64,000 nt of DNA from Dama dama (lineage: Eukaryota > Chordata > Mammalia > Artiodactyla > Cervidae), in assembly GCF_033118175.1 (NCBI RefSeq), contig NC_083692.1, forward strand, positions 19,154,501 through 19,218,500, in the 5' to 3' direction. How positions within the stretch are numbered: position 1 is the first letter of the stretch; each line of letters opens with the position of its first letter. Positions 60,401 through 64,000 of the stretch are shown here, piece by piece. The position numbers were made by a program, and so were the translations under genes. The notes beneath the pieces were generated by a model, which was given only the letters and a program-made list of their open reading frames with translations, had not been told where the DNA came from and made no database searches.

Positions 60401-62986
60401 TTAGAAATGCTGAAAAAATACTCAGCAAAATAGCAAATTTCATGATTAATTCTTTTAATTATTTCATGGATTCATTCCATCCTCAATTTCCTCACAGCTA
60501 CAGTGAGGCAAGAAGGCTGCTTGAACCTAAATACAGCACTTTTCAGTTCAGAGATGTTAAACTACAAAAGTACTGATCTTTTATTCTATTTACTAGTCTA
60601 ATTTTTCTGTCTCTGTTTCATTTTAATAGCTAGTCTATTTTCATGATTGTTAATAAAGATATTAAAATTAAATTTAAAAGAACATTGAAAATAAAATTAA
60701 ACAAATGAATCCAAATATGTTTACACTTAGTGATACAACTACATGTTGAGTGATTTTTAAAACAGAAAATCTGACTATATACTTAAGTGGGATAGATCCT
60801 AAAGACAAAAAGACCTGTCAACAAGCATATTATTGATGACAGCATTGGTGCTATTGGTCTGAAATTATTGTATGTGAAATGTGAGAGGATAACAATAACA
60901 AATAATAATTATTTAATAGTCTATCATCCCCAGTGTTGAAGCTCAGGATTCTAAGTGTGGAAGAAAAACATAAGACATATGACAAAAAAGATTAGATAAA
61001 AATCTTTTAGGCTTGAATTTGAATTACTGTTCATTGGCAAAGTAAAGACCAAACAATGGATACAGTGACTGCACCAATATCCAGATGGTCTTTTTGAAAC
61101 AATTTCCCACTAAAAAGAACCAGAGCTTCTTCAGAAATGGCTGATTCCAAATCTTGGGCAGAAAAACTACTAGCTGAACTTTGTATATCTTATTCCCAGA
61201 TAACAAGGAAGCTATCAAAGGCATTTAGGTTTGGGTCAAAAATCACTGAAGATCCAATTTCCAGAGGCAACCTAAGACAACTTAAGCTTCACTAGGGATA
61301 ATGACAATTAGTCTATATTAAATAATAACAACAAATTGAATACTTGTCAATCCAGAAGTTCAAAATAGGTCTTAAAAAAGTCACTGCTAGAGGATGCTAA
61401 GAACATAAGATCATTCTTTTGAAAAATCAAAAGAACCAAAGCATTTATCTCATTATTCTTACAGAAATTATATCTCTAAGTAGCCAAATAGTACATGGAA
61501 AAGGAAGTTTATCCTTATGGATGTATTGTATTAACAAATGATATTTGTTCTTCAATGAAGGAATAACAGAATTCTTCCAAACAGACTGCTACATTTGGCA
61601 AACCCCCAGTGAATGAATCAACCAGTCACTGACAAAAGCTGCTACCATTTAAAAAAAATTGTAAGCGAATATGACTCCTAATGGAAGAAACTCCTAATTA
61701 GAATTCTTAGATATAAAAAGCATCAACAAAAACAACACAGACAAACTCAAATTTGATCAAGTCTTCAAGCTACAACTACCAAACAGTTTACATTACAATG
61801 CAGTGGACAGAGATGCAAGGCATGTAATTCTACTGGAGCTGCAATCAGCAAATCCAAACTGAGAAAACACTGCTGGGCAAAAGACCCAGTTTCTCCAACA
61901 AATCTCAAGAGAAAGAAGAAAGACAGAAGAACTAAAAATATTAAGAATCTCAAAAATATGTCAACCTATGGCAATGCAGGGATTTTACATGAATCCTGTC
62001 AAAAGGACTATCTAAGAAACTGACATTTGAGTCAGCTGGACATCTATCTGATCACAGACTGGATATTGACTGAATGTTGGATATCTAAATACTGAGAATA
62101 ATTAGAAGAAATGTTTTCTCCTTTGGTCTTATAATTGCATTTTAGGTATGTTTTTTAAAAAGAACTTATTTTAGGTGGGAGGGGGATTTAGGATGGGGAA
62201 CACACGTACACCCATGGCTGATTCTTGTCAATATATGGCAAAAACCACTACAACACTGTAAAGTAATTAGCCTCCAATGAAAATAACTAATTTTTTAAAA
62301 ACTTATCTTTTGGAGACATAAAAATATTTATAGACTAAATCATCTGGTGCTCAGGACTGTACAAATATAAAAAGAAAATGGACAGGGTACAGGTTAAGCT
62401 CAAATGGCATGACCTAATAAATGTTAAAACGCTAGACAAGTACATAAGAGTTCACACTATTCTGCCAAATTTTATATATGTATGAATTTTTCCATAATAA
62501 GTGTTTAAAGAATGTATATCAAACAGGTGTTTCTGCCAACTAGTATGAAAAGAATAGTTGGCTTTTAAGACTAACAGGTCATCTCATCATCTCTTCTACA
62601 CTTCCTTCCTAAGTCCTAACTGTTTCATTTTTTTTTTAATTGTCCCATCTTGATCATACACTCCTGCTCTGAAACAAAAAGAACTTTTTAAAGTAATAAG
62701 AAACCAGTTAGCCTAATTTTTTCCCCCTCTCCTACCTCCTATTAGCCTTTTTCACTTTCTAATCTCACCTCTCAGCCAACATCTTCCCAATTGCCTTTAG
62801 TCCTTATTCCATTAGGAGTGAAGACAGAGTGCTAACAAAACTCTTCCATGGTTAACGACAGCAAATGCAAACATAACTTATACTCACAGATTAAGATGAT
62901 CTCAATAAATAAGCAAAAAATTACCTACCTTGAAGTTTTCCAGATGCACCTTGTACTCTCTTCCAGCTCAAAACTAAGCCACATTT
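33406..62986 (-). CDS. RBM25: RBM25, RNA-binding motif protein 25 (15 exons, 5' end outside window)
   Basis: Partial gene: fifteen coding exons joined by GT/AG introns, 2208 coding bases, 735 residues plus TAA. I recognised the protein from its order of segments: second half of an RRM (window residues 1-73), a Lys-rich acidic linker with RKKKKEKKED (74-135), a long Arg/Glu-Arg/Asp mixed-charge region (about 182-406), an acidic Glu-rich stretch (457-565), and a C-terminal PWI domain (about 642-735) containing the literal RPWI core. The human protein is 843 residues as I recall it, so about 108 N-terminal residues are missing to the right. RBM25 is a nuclear-speckle splicing factor; the family is known to promote 5' splice site choice (for example in BCL2L1) by contacting U1 snRNP-associated factors. 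All exon phases join without frameshift or stop, so the copy looks intact. It lies head-to-tail with PSEN1 on the same strand. Confidence 0.97.
33763..33905 (+). mobile_element. Ruminant L1 3' tail
   Basis: CAGAGGGCTAGGGTGGGGAG...TAATGTATGGCAAAAACCAT...AGTAGTTAACCTCCAAATAA. Confidence 0.75.
33920..34125 (+). repeat. MIR SINE (old)
   Basis: TTCAAATCCCACTTCTCCCT...GTGAGCCTCAGTTCTCTTAT...CTGTAAAACGGAGGATACAG. Confidence 0.72.
34232..34330 (+). mobile_element. CHR-type SINE, short
   Basis: GGAATTCCCTTGAGGTCCAG...GTGTGGGTTCAAACCCTGGG, ending CCCACAGCCAAAG. Confidence 0.75.
34743..34851 (-). mobile_element. CHR-type SINE
   Basis: GCACATCTTGTGCATCTTAG...CTAGACTGCCAGGGAATTCC, flanked by TGATTTTTTT repeats. 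Confidence 0.78.
34852..36362 (-). other. RBM25: RBM25 last intron, mostly unique sequence
   Basis: Part of the intron 33499-36362. No exon or ruminant repeat seen in this part; 36000-36110 resembles an L2 3' end (TTAACACTTAATAAATGTTC). Confidence 0.5.
36363..36410 (-). CDS. RBM25: RBM25 exon: VMAHSSPQSILDDVAM
   Basis: 48-nt micro-exon, 16 residues, phase 0 at both ends, inside the PWI domain. Acceptor CTATTAG, donor GTAAGA. Confidence 0.95.
36830..37075 (+). repeat. MIR SINE (old)
   Basis: GTCAAGGGCATGACTTTTAC...CAAGTCTCAATTTCTTCATG...TACTGAATGGGGACAATG. Confidence 0.65.
37462..37560 (-). CDS. RBM25: RBM25 exon: PWI core
   Basis: 99 nt, 33 residues, phase 0 at both ends: ILMERRIRPWINKKIIEYIG followed by EEEATLVDFVCSK. 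Contains the PWI signature (RPWI). The PWI fold is a four-helix nucleic-acid-binding domain found in splicing factors. Acceptor TTTTACAG, donor GTTAGT. Confidence 0.97.
37798..38010 (+). mobile_element. Bov-tA SINE
   Basis: AGCTTCCCTGGTGGCTCAGA...GCAGGAGACCTGGGTTCAAT...CAGAGTGACTAAGCACAGCA. Confidence 0.9.
38116..38390 (-). CDS. RBM25: RBM25 exon: linker and start of PWI domain
   Basis: 275 nt. Two bases complete the split Gly codon, then ASNSPGQPNSVKRKKLPVDS, the acidic FEDEDSDDVPRKRK, and TEEKRKHIKSLIEKIPTAKP leading to LFAYPLDWSIVDS, the first helix of the PWI domain. Acceptor ACTATAG, donor GTGAGT. Confidence 0.96.
38771..39095 (-). CDS. RBM25: RBM25 exon: acidic Glu-rich region
   Basis: 325 nt. 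Starts MEQEAERRRQPQIKQEPESE (the Met is internal), followed by long Glu runs, then a Ser/Pro-rich stretch (SSAPSVSSASGNATPNTPGD) and HRPKIGLSLKLG, with the last Gly codon split. Acceptor TTTTTAG, donor GTATGT. IKQEPE resembles a sumoylation consensus (psi-K-x-E); that is inference. Confidence 0.96.
39096..39956 (-). other. RBM25: RBM25 intron stretch, nothing named
   Basis: A/T-rich intronic sequence. I see no exon, RNA gene or clear repeat. Confidence 0.5.
39957..40185 (+). mobile_element. tRNA-Glu-derived SINE, long CHR/SINE2 type
   Basis: GGGCTTCCCTGATGGTCCAG head, GAGAAGTCACCAAAACGAGA body. Near-direct repeat AAAGACACATGGGC / AAAGACACCTGGGC on the two sides. Confidence 0.85.
40200..40555 (+). 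repeat. Old L1 3' UTR fragment
   Basis: CAAGCTGGTGGCTGCCGGGG...AATATAGTCAATACTGTTAA...CTTCAATAAAAATTTAAAAAG. Confidence 0.6.
40924..41035 (-). mobile_element. Ruminant L1 3' tail with TSD
   Basis: TTATTAGTTGGAGGCTAATT...CAGTGGGTTTTGTCATACAT, ending TTCCCCATCCCG. Direct repeat ATGACACACTATT at 40911-40923 and 41036-41048. Confidence 0.9.
41251..41619 (+). mobile_element. Ruminant L1 3' UTR copy with TSD and A-tail
   Basis: Starts GCATACTAACACATATATAT, ends AATTAGCCTCCAACTAATTA plus A-tail. Perfect 16-bp direct repeat AAAAGACATTCACTTA at 41235-41250 and 41620-41635. Confidence 0.93.
41879..42029 (-). CDS. RBM25: RBM25 exon: GSALQKRLRDREKEMEADER
   Basis: 151 nt: one base finishes the split Arg codon, then 50 residues from GSALQKRLRDREKEMEADER to GHPDPDAELQR. 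Acceptor TTTTGCAG, donor GTAAGA. End of the charged helical region. Confidence 0.96.
42030..43332 (-). other. RBM25: RBM25 intron with U2 fragment
   Basis: Apart from the 33-nt U2 piece I see no exon or ruminant repeat here. Confidence 0.5.
42444..42476 (-). pseudogene. RNU2 (pseudogene fragment): U2 snRNA 5' fragment retrocopy (~33 nt)
   Basis: On the minus strand it reads ATCGCTTCTCAGCCCTTCGG followed by CTAAGATTAAGTG, the first ~33 nt of U2 with about four changes. It is flanked by an 11-bp direct repeat TGTTCAATTTA at 42433-42443 and 42480-42490, with three extra bases at the U2 5' side and no A-tail. It fits the known class of 3'-truncated snRNA pseudogenes, thought to arise by self-primed reverse transcription. 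It lies in an RBM25 intron, sense to the gene. Confidence 0.8.
43333..43406 (-). CDS. RBM25: RBM25 exon: AKEAKRLKEFLEDYDDDRDD
   Basis: 74 nt: AKEAKRLKEFLEDYDDDRDD, then PKYY plus two bases of a split Arg codon. Acceptor TTCAAAG, donor GTAAAG. An acidic DDDRDD knot interrupts the basic helix region. Confidence 0.95.
43595..43768 (+). mobile_element. CHR/SINE2-type SINE with TSD
   Basis: GGGCTTCCCTCATGGTCCAG...CAACAAAGACCCAGCACAGC, A-rich tail; flanked by AAAGCAAATCAG on both sides. Confidence 0.87.
44218..44438 (-). mobile_element. Bov-tA SINE
   Basis: GTGTGTGCCAAGTCGCTTCA...CAAGAATACTGGAGTGGGTA...CATCTGGGAAGCCCA. Confidence 0.88.
44439..45879 (-). other. RBM25: RBM25 intron stretch, nothing named
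   Basis: A/T-rich intronic sequence without a visible exon, RNA gene or ruminant repeat. Confidence 0.5.
45880..45995 (+). mobile_element. Ruminant L1 3' tail
   Basis: GAGACTCAAGAGGGAGAGGA...TTCATGTTGATGTATGACAG...ACAATATTGTAAAGCAATCA. Confidence 0.78.
46189..46278 (-). CDS. RBM25: RBM25 exon: RLKNWEIRERKKTREYEKEA
   Basis: 90 nt, 30 residues, phase 0 at both ends. Codes for RLKNWEIRERKKTREYEKEA followed by EREEERRREM. Acceptor TTTTTAG, donor GTAATT. Predicted as continuous charged helix (inference from composition). Confidence 0.95.
46391..46613 (-). CDS. RBM25: RBM25 exon: second Arg/Glu repeat exon
   Basis: 223 nt. One base completes the split Arg codon, then EKSRDRERERERE and a near-perfect RE dipeptide run, ending DKKRDREEDEEDAYERRKLE followed by RKLREKEAAYQE. 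Acceptor GTAG, donor GTAAAT. The opposite strand reads as a CTCTCT/CTCGCT microsatellite-like tract, so allele length may vary. Confidence 0.96.
47011..47455. repeat. Tigger-like DNA transposon remnant, split by a SINE
   Basis: Left end CAGCTGACTCTTGAATAACA, internal GTACTACAGCACTACACAAT and TTTACTCCGATTTCTGACTG, right end CATTGTTTAATGGTTCAAAG, an imperfect inverted copy of the left end. Non-autonomous TcMar-Tigger type; interrupted at 47062-47245. Confidence 0.7.
47062..47245 (+). mobile_element. Bov-tA SINE nested in Tigger remnant
   Basis: GGGGCTTTCCCAGGTGGCTC...GGAGCCTGGTGGGCTGTAGT...GACTGAGCAACTGAGCATGC. The body between is partly rearranged. Confidence 0.82.
48361..48647 (-). CDS. RBM25: RBM25 exon: first Arg/Glu-Arg/Asp repeat exon
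   Basis: 287 nt. Starts KLEEEKGKKEKERQEIEKER, continues through alternating R-E dipeptides, then R-D dipeptides (RDRDRDRTKERD), and ends RSSDRNKDRSRS plus two bases of a split Arg codon. Acceptor GTTTCTAG, donor GTAAGG. Purine-rich on the coding strand. The mixed-charge ER/RD tract is the family's low-complexity region, linked to speckle localisation in the literature on such proteins. Confidence 0.96.
49802..49839 (-). other. Candidate alternative RBM25 exon B (38 nt)
   Basis: Good pyrimidine tract and acceptor (CTTTTCTTTCATAATCCTC then TATCAG), 38 nt including CATGAGCGAGAGAAAAAGAG, then donor CAG/GTAAGA. Length shifts frame. Inference only. Confidence 0.3.
50515..50582 (-). other. Candidate alternative RBM25 exon A (68 nt)
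   Basis: A G+C-rich island in an A/T-rich intron: ATAACCACAG acceptor, 68 nt, then consensus donor AAG/GTAAGA. Open in the incoming phase (residues TVRVSAWQGASIYSTDESEE then RI), but 68 is not a multiple of three, so inclusion alone shifts frame. The pyrimidine tract is weak. Inference only. Confidence 0.3.
52122..52205 (-). CDS. RBM25: RBM25 exon: EDINAIEMEEDKRDLISREI
   Basis: 84 nt, 28 residues, phase 0 at both ends. Codes for EDINAIEMEEDKRDLISREI followed by SKFRDTHK. Acceptor TTTTTTAG, donor GTAGTA. The following intron (48648-52121) holds two candidate alternative exons reported separately. Confidence 0.95.
52434..52487 (-). CDS. RBM25: RBM25 exon: IFRRFPVAPLIPYPLITK
   Basis: 54-nt micro-exon, 18 residues, phase 0 at both ends. 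Acceptor TTCCGCAG, donor GTTCGT. The hydrophobic, proline-containing sequence stands out between highly charged neighbours. Its length is a multiple of three, so skipping would keep frame. Confidence 0.95.
52488..53848 (-). other. RBM25: RBM25 intron stretch, nothing named
   Basis: I see no repeat or extra exon that I can support. Confidence 0.5.
53849..54034 (-). CDS. RBM25: RBM25 exon: NARPETV...KKEKKED linker
   Basis: 186 nt, phase 0 at both ends, 62 residues. Contains an acidic stretch (NDDEEALDEETKRRDQ), a helical IKGAIEVLIREYSSEL segment and the basic run RKKKKEKKED, which may act as a nuclear localisation signal (inference). Acceptor TTTAAAG, donor GTATGT. Confidence 0.96.
54530..54640 (+). 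mobile_element. CHR-type SINE
   Basis: GGGACCTCCCTGGCAGTCCT...GGGATGCGGGTTCAATTCCT...GGGGTACAGCCAAAAC. Confidence 0.85.
54641..54740. repeat. A/T low-complexity tract after the SINE
   Basis: (TATAAAATA)n-like sequence that probably grew from the SINE tail. Confidence 0.8.
55030..55140 (-). mobile_element. CHR-type SINE
   Basis: GGCTTGTGGGATCTTAGTTA...AACCACTGGACCACCAGGGA. Confidence 0.82.
55364..55405 (+). repeat. Short direct repeat with A-rich spacer
   Basis: AAAAGTATGACAAAGAAG at 55364-55381 and 55388-55405, separated by CAACAA. Confidence 0.85.
55614..55628 (+). repeat. Target-site duplication of U2 copy (left)
   Basis: AATAACCAGCATTCT, identical to 55847-55861. Confidence 0.9.
55629..55818 (+). 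pseudogene. RNU2 (pseudogene): U2 snRNA retropseudogene, nearly full length
   Basis: Runs from ATCGCTTCTCGGCCTTTTGG to CCAGGAACGGTGCACC, the whole length of U2 snRNA. It keeps the branch-site recognition sequence (GTGTAGTATCTG) and the Sm site (GGATTTTTGGAG). I count about five substitutions against the human sequence I remember. It is followed by an A-rich tail (55820-55846) and flanked by a perfect 15-bp direct repeat AATAACCAGCATTCT at 55614-55628 and 55847-55861. That is the signature of LINE-mediated retroposition. No proximal sequence element is evident upstream, so transcription as a snRNA gene is unlikely. It lies in an RBM25 intron, antisense to the gene. Confidence 0.93.
55847..55861 (+). 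repeat. Target-site duplication of U2 copy (right)
   Basis: AATAACCAGCATTCT, directly after the A-rich tail. Confidence 0.9.
56238..56309 (-). mobile_element. Very short ruminant L1 tail (72 bp) with TSD
   Basis: T-rich tail, then TTATTAGTTGGAGGCTAATT...GCAGTGGGTTTTGTCA. Direct repeat ACCAATTTATTTTC at 56224-56237 and 56310-56323. Confidence 0.88.
56324..59995 (-). other. RBM25: RBM25 intron, old or unique sequence
   Basis: 3.7 kb with no young SINE. The part 58980-59180 resembles an old interspersed repeat also suggested at 1220-1370 (unclassified). No exon seen. Confidence 0.5.
57891..57928 (+). repeat. Short direct repeat with A-rich spacer
   Basis: AAAGATAAAGAACAA at 57891-57905 and again ending at 57928, separated by CAACAAAA-type sequence. 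Confidence 0.8.
59996..60156 (-). CDS. RBM25: RBM25 exon: RRM end and linker
   Basis: 161 nt. Begins with two bases that complete the Ala codon (GCC) and continues FGFCEYKEPE, the RNP1-type strand of the RRM. It ends ...KAKKKASNG before donor GTATGT. Acceptor TTTGCTAG. The stretch LLVKVDAKTKAQLDEWK closes the RRM and starts the linker. Confidence 0.96.
60157..62165 (-). other. RBM25: RBM25 intron, includes an old unclassified repeat
   Basis: 61600-62165 and 62291-62515 read as two halves of one old mammalian element (ending TGTATGAATTTTTCCATAAT), split by the L1 tail. 60157-61600 shows nothing I can name. Confidence 0.4.
62166..62290 (+). mobile_element. Ruminant L1 3' tail nested in an older repeat
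   Basis: GGTGGGAGGGGGATTTAGGA...ATATATGGCAAAAACCACTA...AATTAGCCTCCAATGAAAAT. Confidence 0.83.
62929..62986 (-). CDS. RBM25: RBM25 exon: RRM, KCGLVLSW segment
   Basis: First exon of the gene inside the window (58 nt). It codes for KCGLVLSWKRVQGASGKLQ plus one base of a split Ala codon. Acceptor TTAAAG, donor GTAGGT. This is the middle of the RRM, so the exon with the RNP2 strand and the ATG exon must lie beyond the right edge. I see no exon matching them between 62987 and 64000. Confidence 0.95.
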
Positions 62987-63324
62987 CTTTAAAAGAAAAC
63001 AAAAAAGATCCTTATCACTTAAAGTTATAATGCAAATAAGAACATAATTATATTCCTGCTTAGGAAAAAATAGAAGCCAAAAAATTCTCAGCAACTAAAT
63101 TTTGCAATTCCCACAAGTTTATTATATGAATAAAATACACAAGTCATTTTAAAGGAAAATATAAGTTGTGACTATTATTTCCAGAAAACTATCTTTCAAT
63201 AAATTAGACATTTTAGTTTTATTTATCTTACAAATACATGTAAATAAACCCAAAATGCCCAAATATTGTAATAGTTAGAACTATAATAAATTCAAGTAAA
63301 TACTGTAAGCCCATAAAGACTGTT

Positions 63325-63373
63325 TTAAAACACATGTATATATGAGAAAAAAAATTAAAACACATGTATATAT
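63325..63373 (+). repeat. Direct repeat around an A-run (tail-only insertion)
   Basis: TTAAAACACATGTATATAT at 63325-63343 and 63355-63373, separated by GAGAAAAAAAA. Confidence 0.88.
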
Positions 63374-63469
63374 TATAAAGGATTTTTAAAGACATAGGGA
63401 AATGCTTGATATGGGATGCAAATATATCATGAGACATGAAATTGCAGATACACAGTAATCTTTTTCTTT

Positions 63470-63592
63470 TTGGCCACACCCAAGGAGCGTGGGCTCTTCA
63501 GTTCCTCAACCAGGATCGAATCTGCATCCCCTGCATTGGAAACATGGAGTCTTAACCACTGGACCATTCAGTCTTAACCAATGGAAGTCCCA
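63470..63592 (-). mobile_element. CHR-type SINE with internal duplication
   Basis: TTTTGGCCACACCCAAGGAG...TCTTAACCACTGGACCATTC, then a second CAGTCTTAACCAATGGAAGT block. Confidence 0.82.
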
Positions 63593-63867
63593 ATAGTAAG
63601 ATTTTTAACTATGTAAAGAAAAAAATTTCCATAAAATGATCAGAAATACTCTAAAATGTTAACGGGGCAGGTTGTCTGAAGGGTGGGATATTTATTACAT
63701 TTTGTTTACTCACAAAGTTTATTTCTAATTACTAAAGAAAAATTAGAAGGTTTAAAAGAAGTTTTGTGGAAAGTAATAACTAAAGATTATCTGTCAAAGC
63801 TGAGAAATGCATGGATTTTTCACATCTTCGTTCAGAGAAACTACTAAAATGATAATCAAAGAATTGG

Positions 63868-64000
63868 GACTTCCCTGGTAGTATAATCTAGAAGTTAAGA
63901 CTTTTAAGTTTCCACTGTAAGGGGTATGGGTTCAATCCCTGGTCAAGGAACTAAGTATGATTCCATACGCCTTGCGGTGCAGCCAAAACACATACAAAAG
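63868..64000 (+). mobile_element. CHR-type SINE, runs to window end
   Basis: GGGACTTCCCTGGTAGTATA...GGTATGGGTTCAATCCCTGG...GCGGTGCAGCCAAAACACAT. Confidence 0.85.

Noticed and set aside
1..64000. tRNA-like box A/box B sequences
   Set aside because: All that I examined sit in tRNA-Glu-derived SINEs; no free tRNA gene with an intact cloverleaf was seen.
1..64000. Regularly spaced repeats of the CRISPR type
   Set aside because: The repeats are dispersed SINE and LINE copies of different lengths; the genome is mammalian.

Overview
The window is nuclear DNA of a ruminant (bovid-type) mammal. This rests on abundant tRNA-Glu-derived SINEs (Bov-tA type and the older CHR/SINE2 type), BovB (RTE-clade) LINE pieces carrying a YADD reverse-transcriptase motif, and many young L1 3' ends of the ruminant type. 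They sit on a background of older mammalian repeats (L1M, MIR, MER5/MER58-like hAT, Tigger-like). There are no bacterial-style operons. Both genes are split by introns and read from the minus strand. I cannot tell cattle from sheep, goat, buffalo or other bovids from the sequence alone.

Right part, 33.4-63.0 kb: fifteen consecutive coding exons of RBM25, a nuclear-speckle splicing regulator. They run from the middle of the RRM domain (62986) to the natural stop codon (33406). All exon junctions keep frame and have GT/AG borders; together they code for 735 residues. They cover the rest of the RRM, a long Arg/Glu and Arg/Asp mixed-charge region, an acidic Glu-rich segment and the C-terminal PWI domain. 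The 5' exons lie beyond the right edge. The 3' UTR continues to the left into a 4 kb block poor in young repeats.

Centre, 24.1-25.0 kb: a CpG island with the promoter and first non-coding exon of PSEN1 (presenilin-1, catalytic subunit of gamma-secretase). PSEN1 exon 2 (17201-17282) and exon 3 (16968-17107, with the ATG at 17054) follow on the minus strand. RBM25 and PSEN1 are thus in tandem, about 8.7 kb from the RBM25 stop to the PSEN1 start. The left 17 kb is PSEN1 intron 3, packed with L1, BovB and SINE insertions; the rest of PSEN1 lies beyond the left edge.

Observations that go beyond routine annotation: tandem PSEN1 exon 3 donors 12 nt apart that decide inclusion of a four-residue motif (VRGQ here); upstream ATGs in the PSEN1 leader, one of which opens a reading frame that overlaps the presenilin start and stays open to the end of exon 3; two U2 snRNA retrocopies in RBM25 introns, one nearly full length with an A-tail and 15-bp target-site duplication, the other only the first ~33 nt with an 11-bp duplication; a set of very small insertions that look like A-tail-only or near-tail-only retroposition; and two candidate unannotated (possibly poison) exons in the RBM25 intron before the Arg/Glu-rich exons. 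I see no convincing wholly new biological system in this window.
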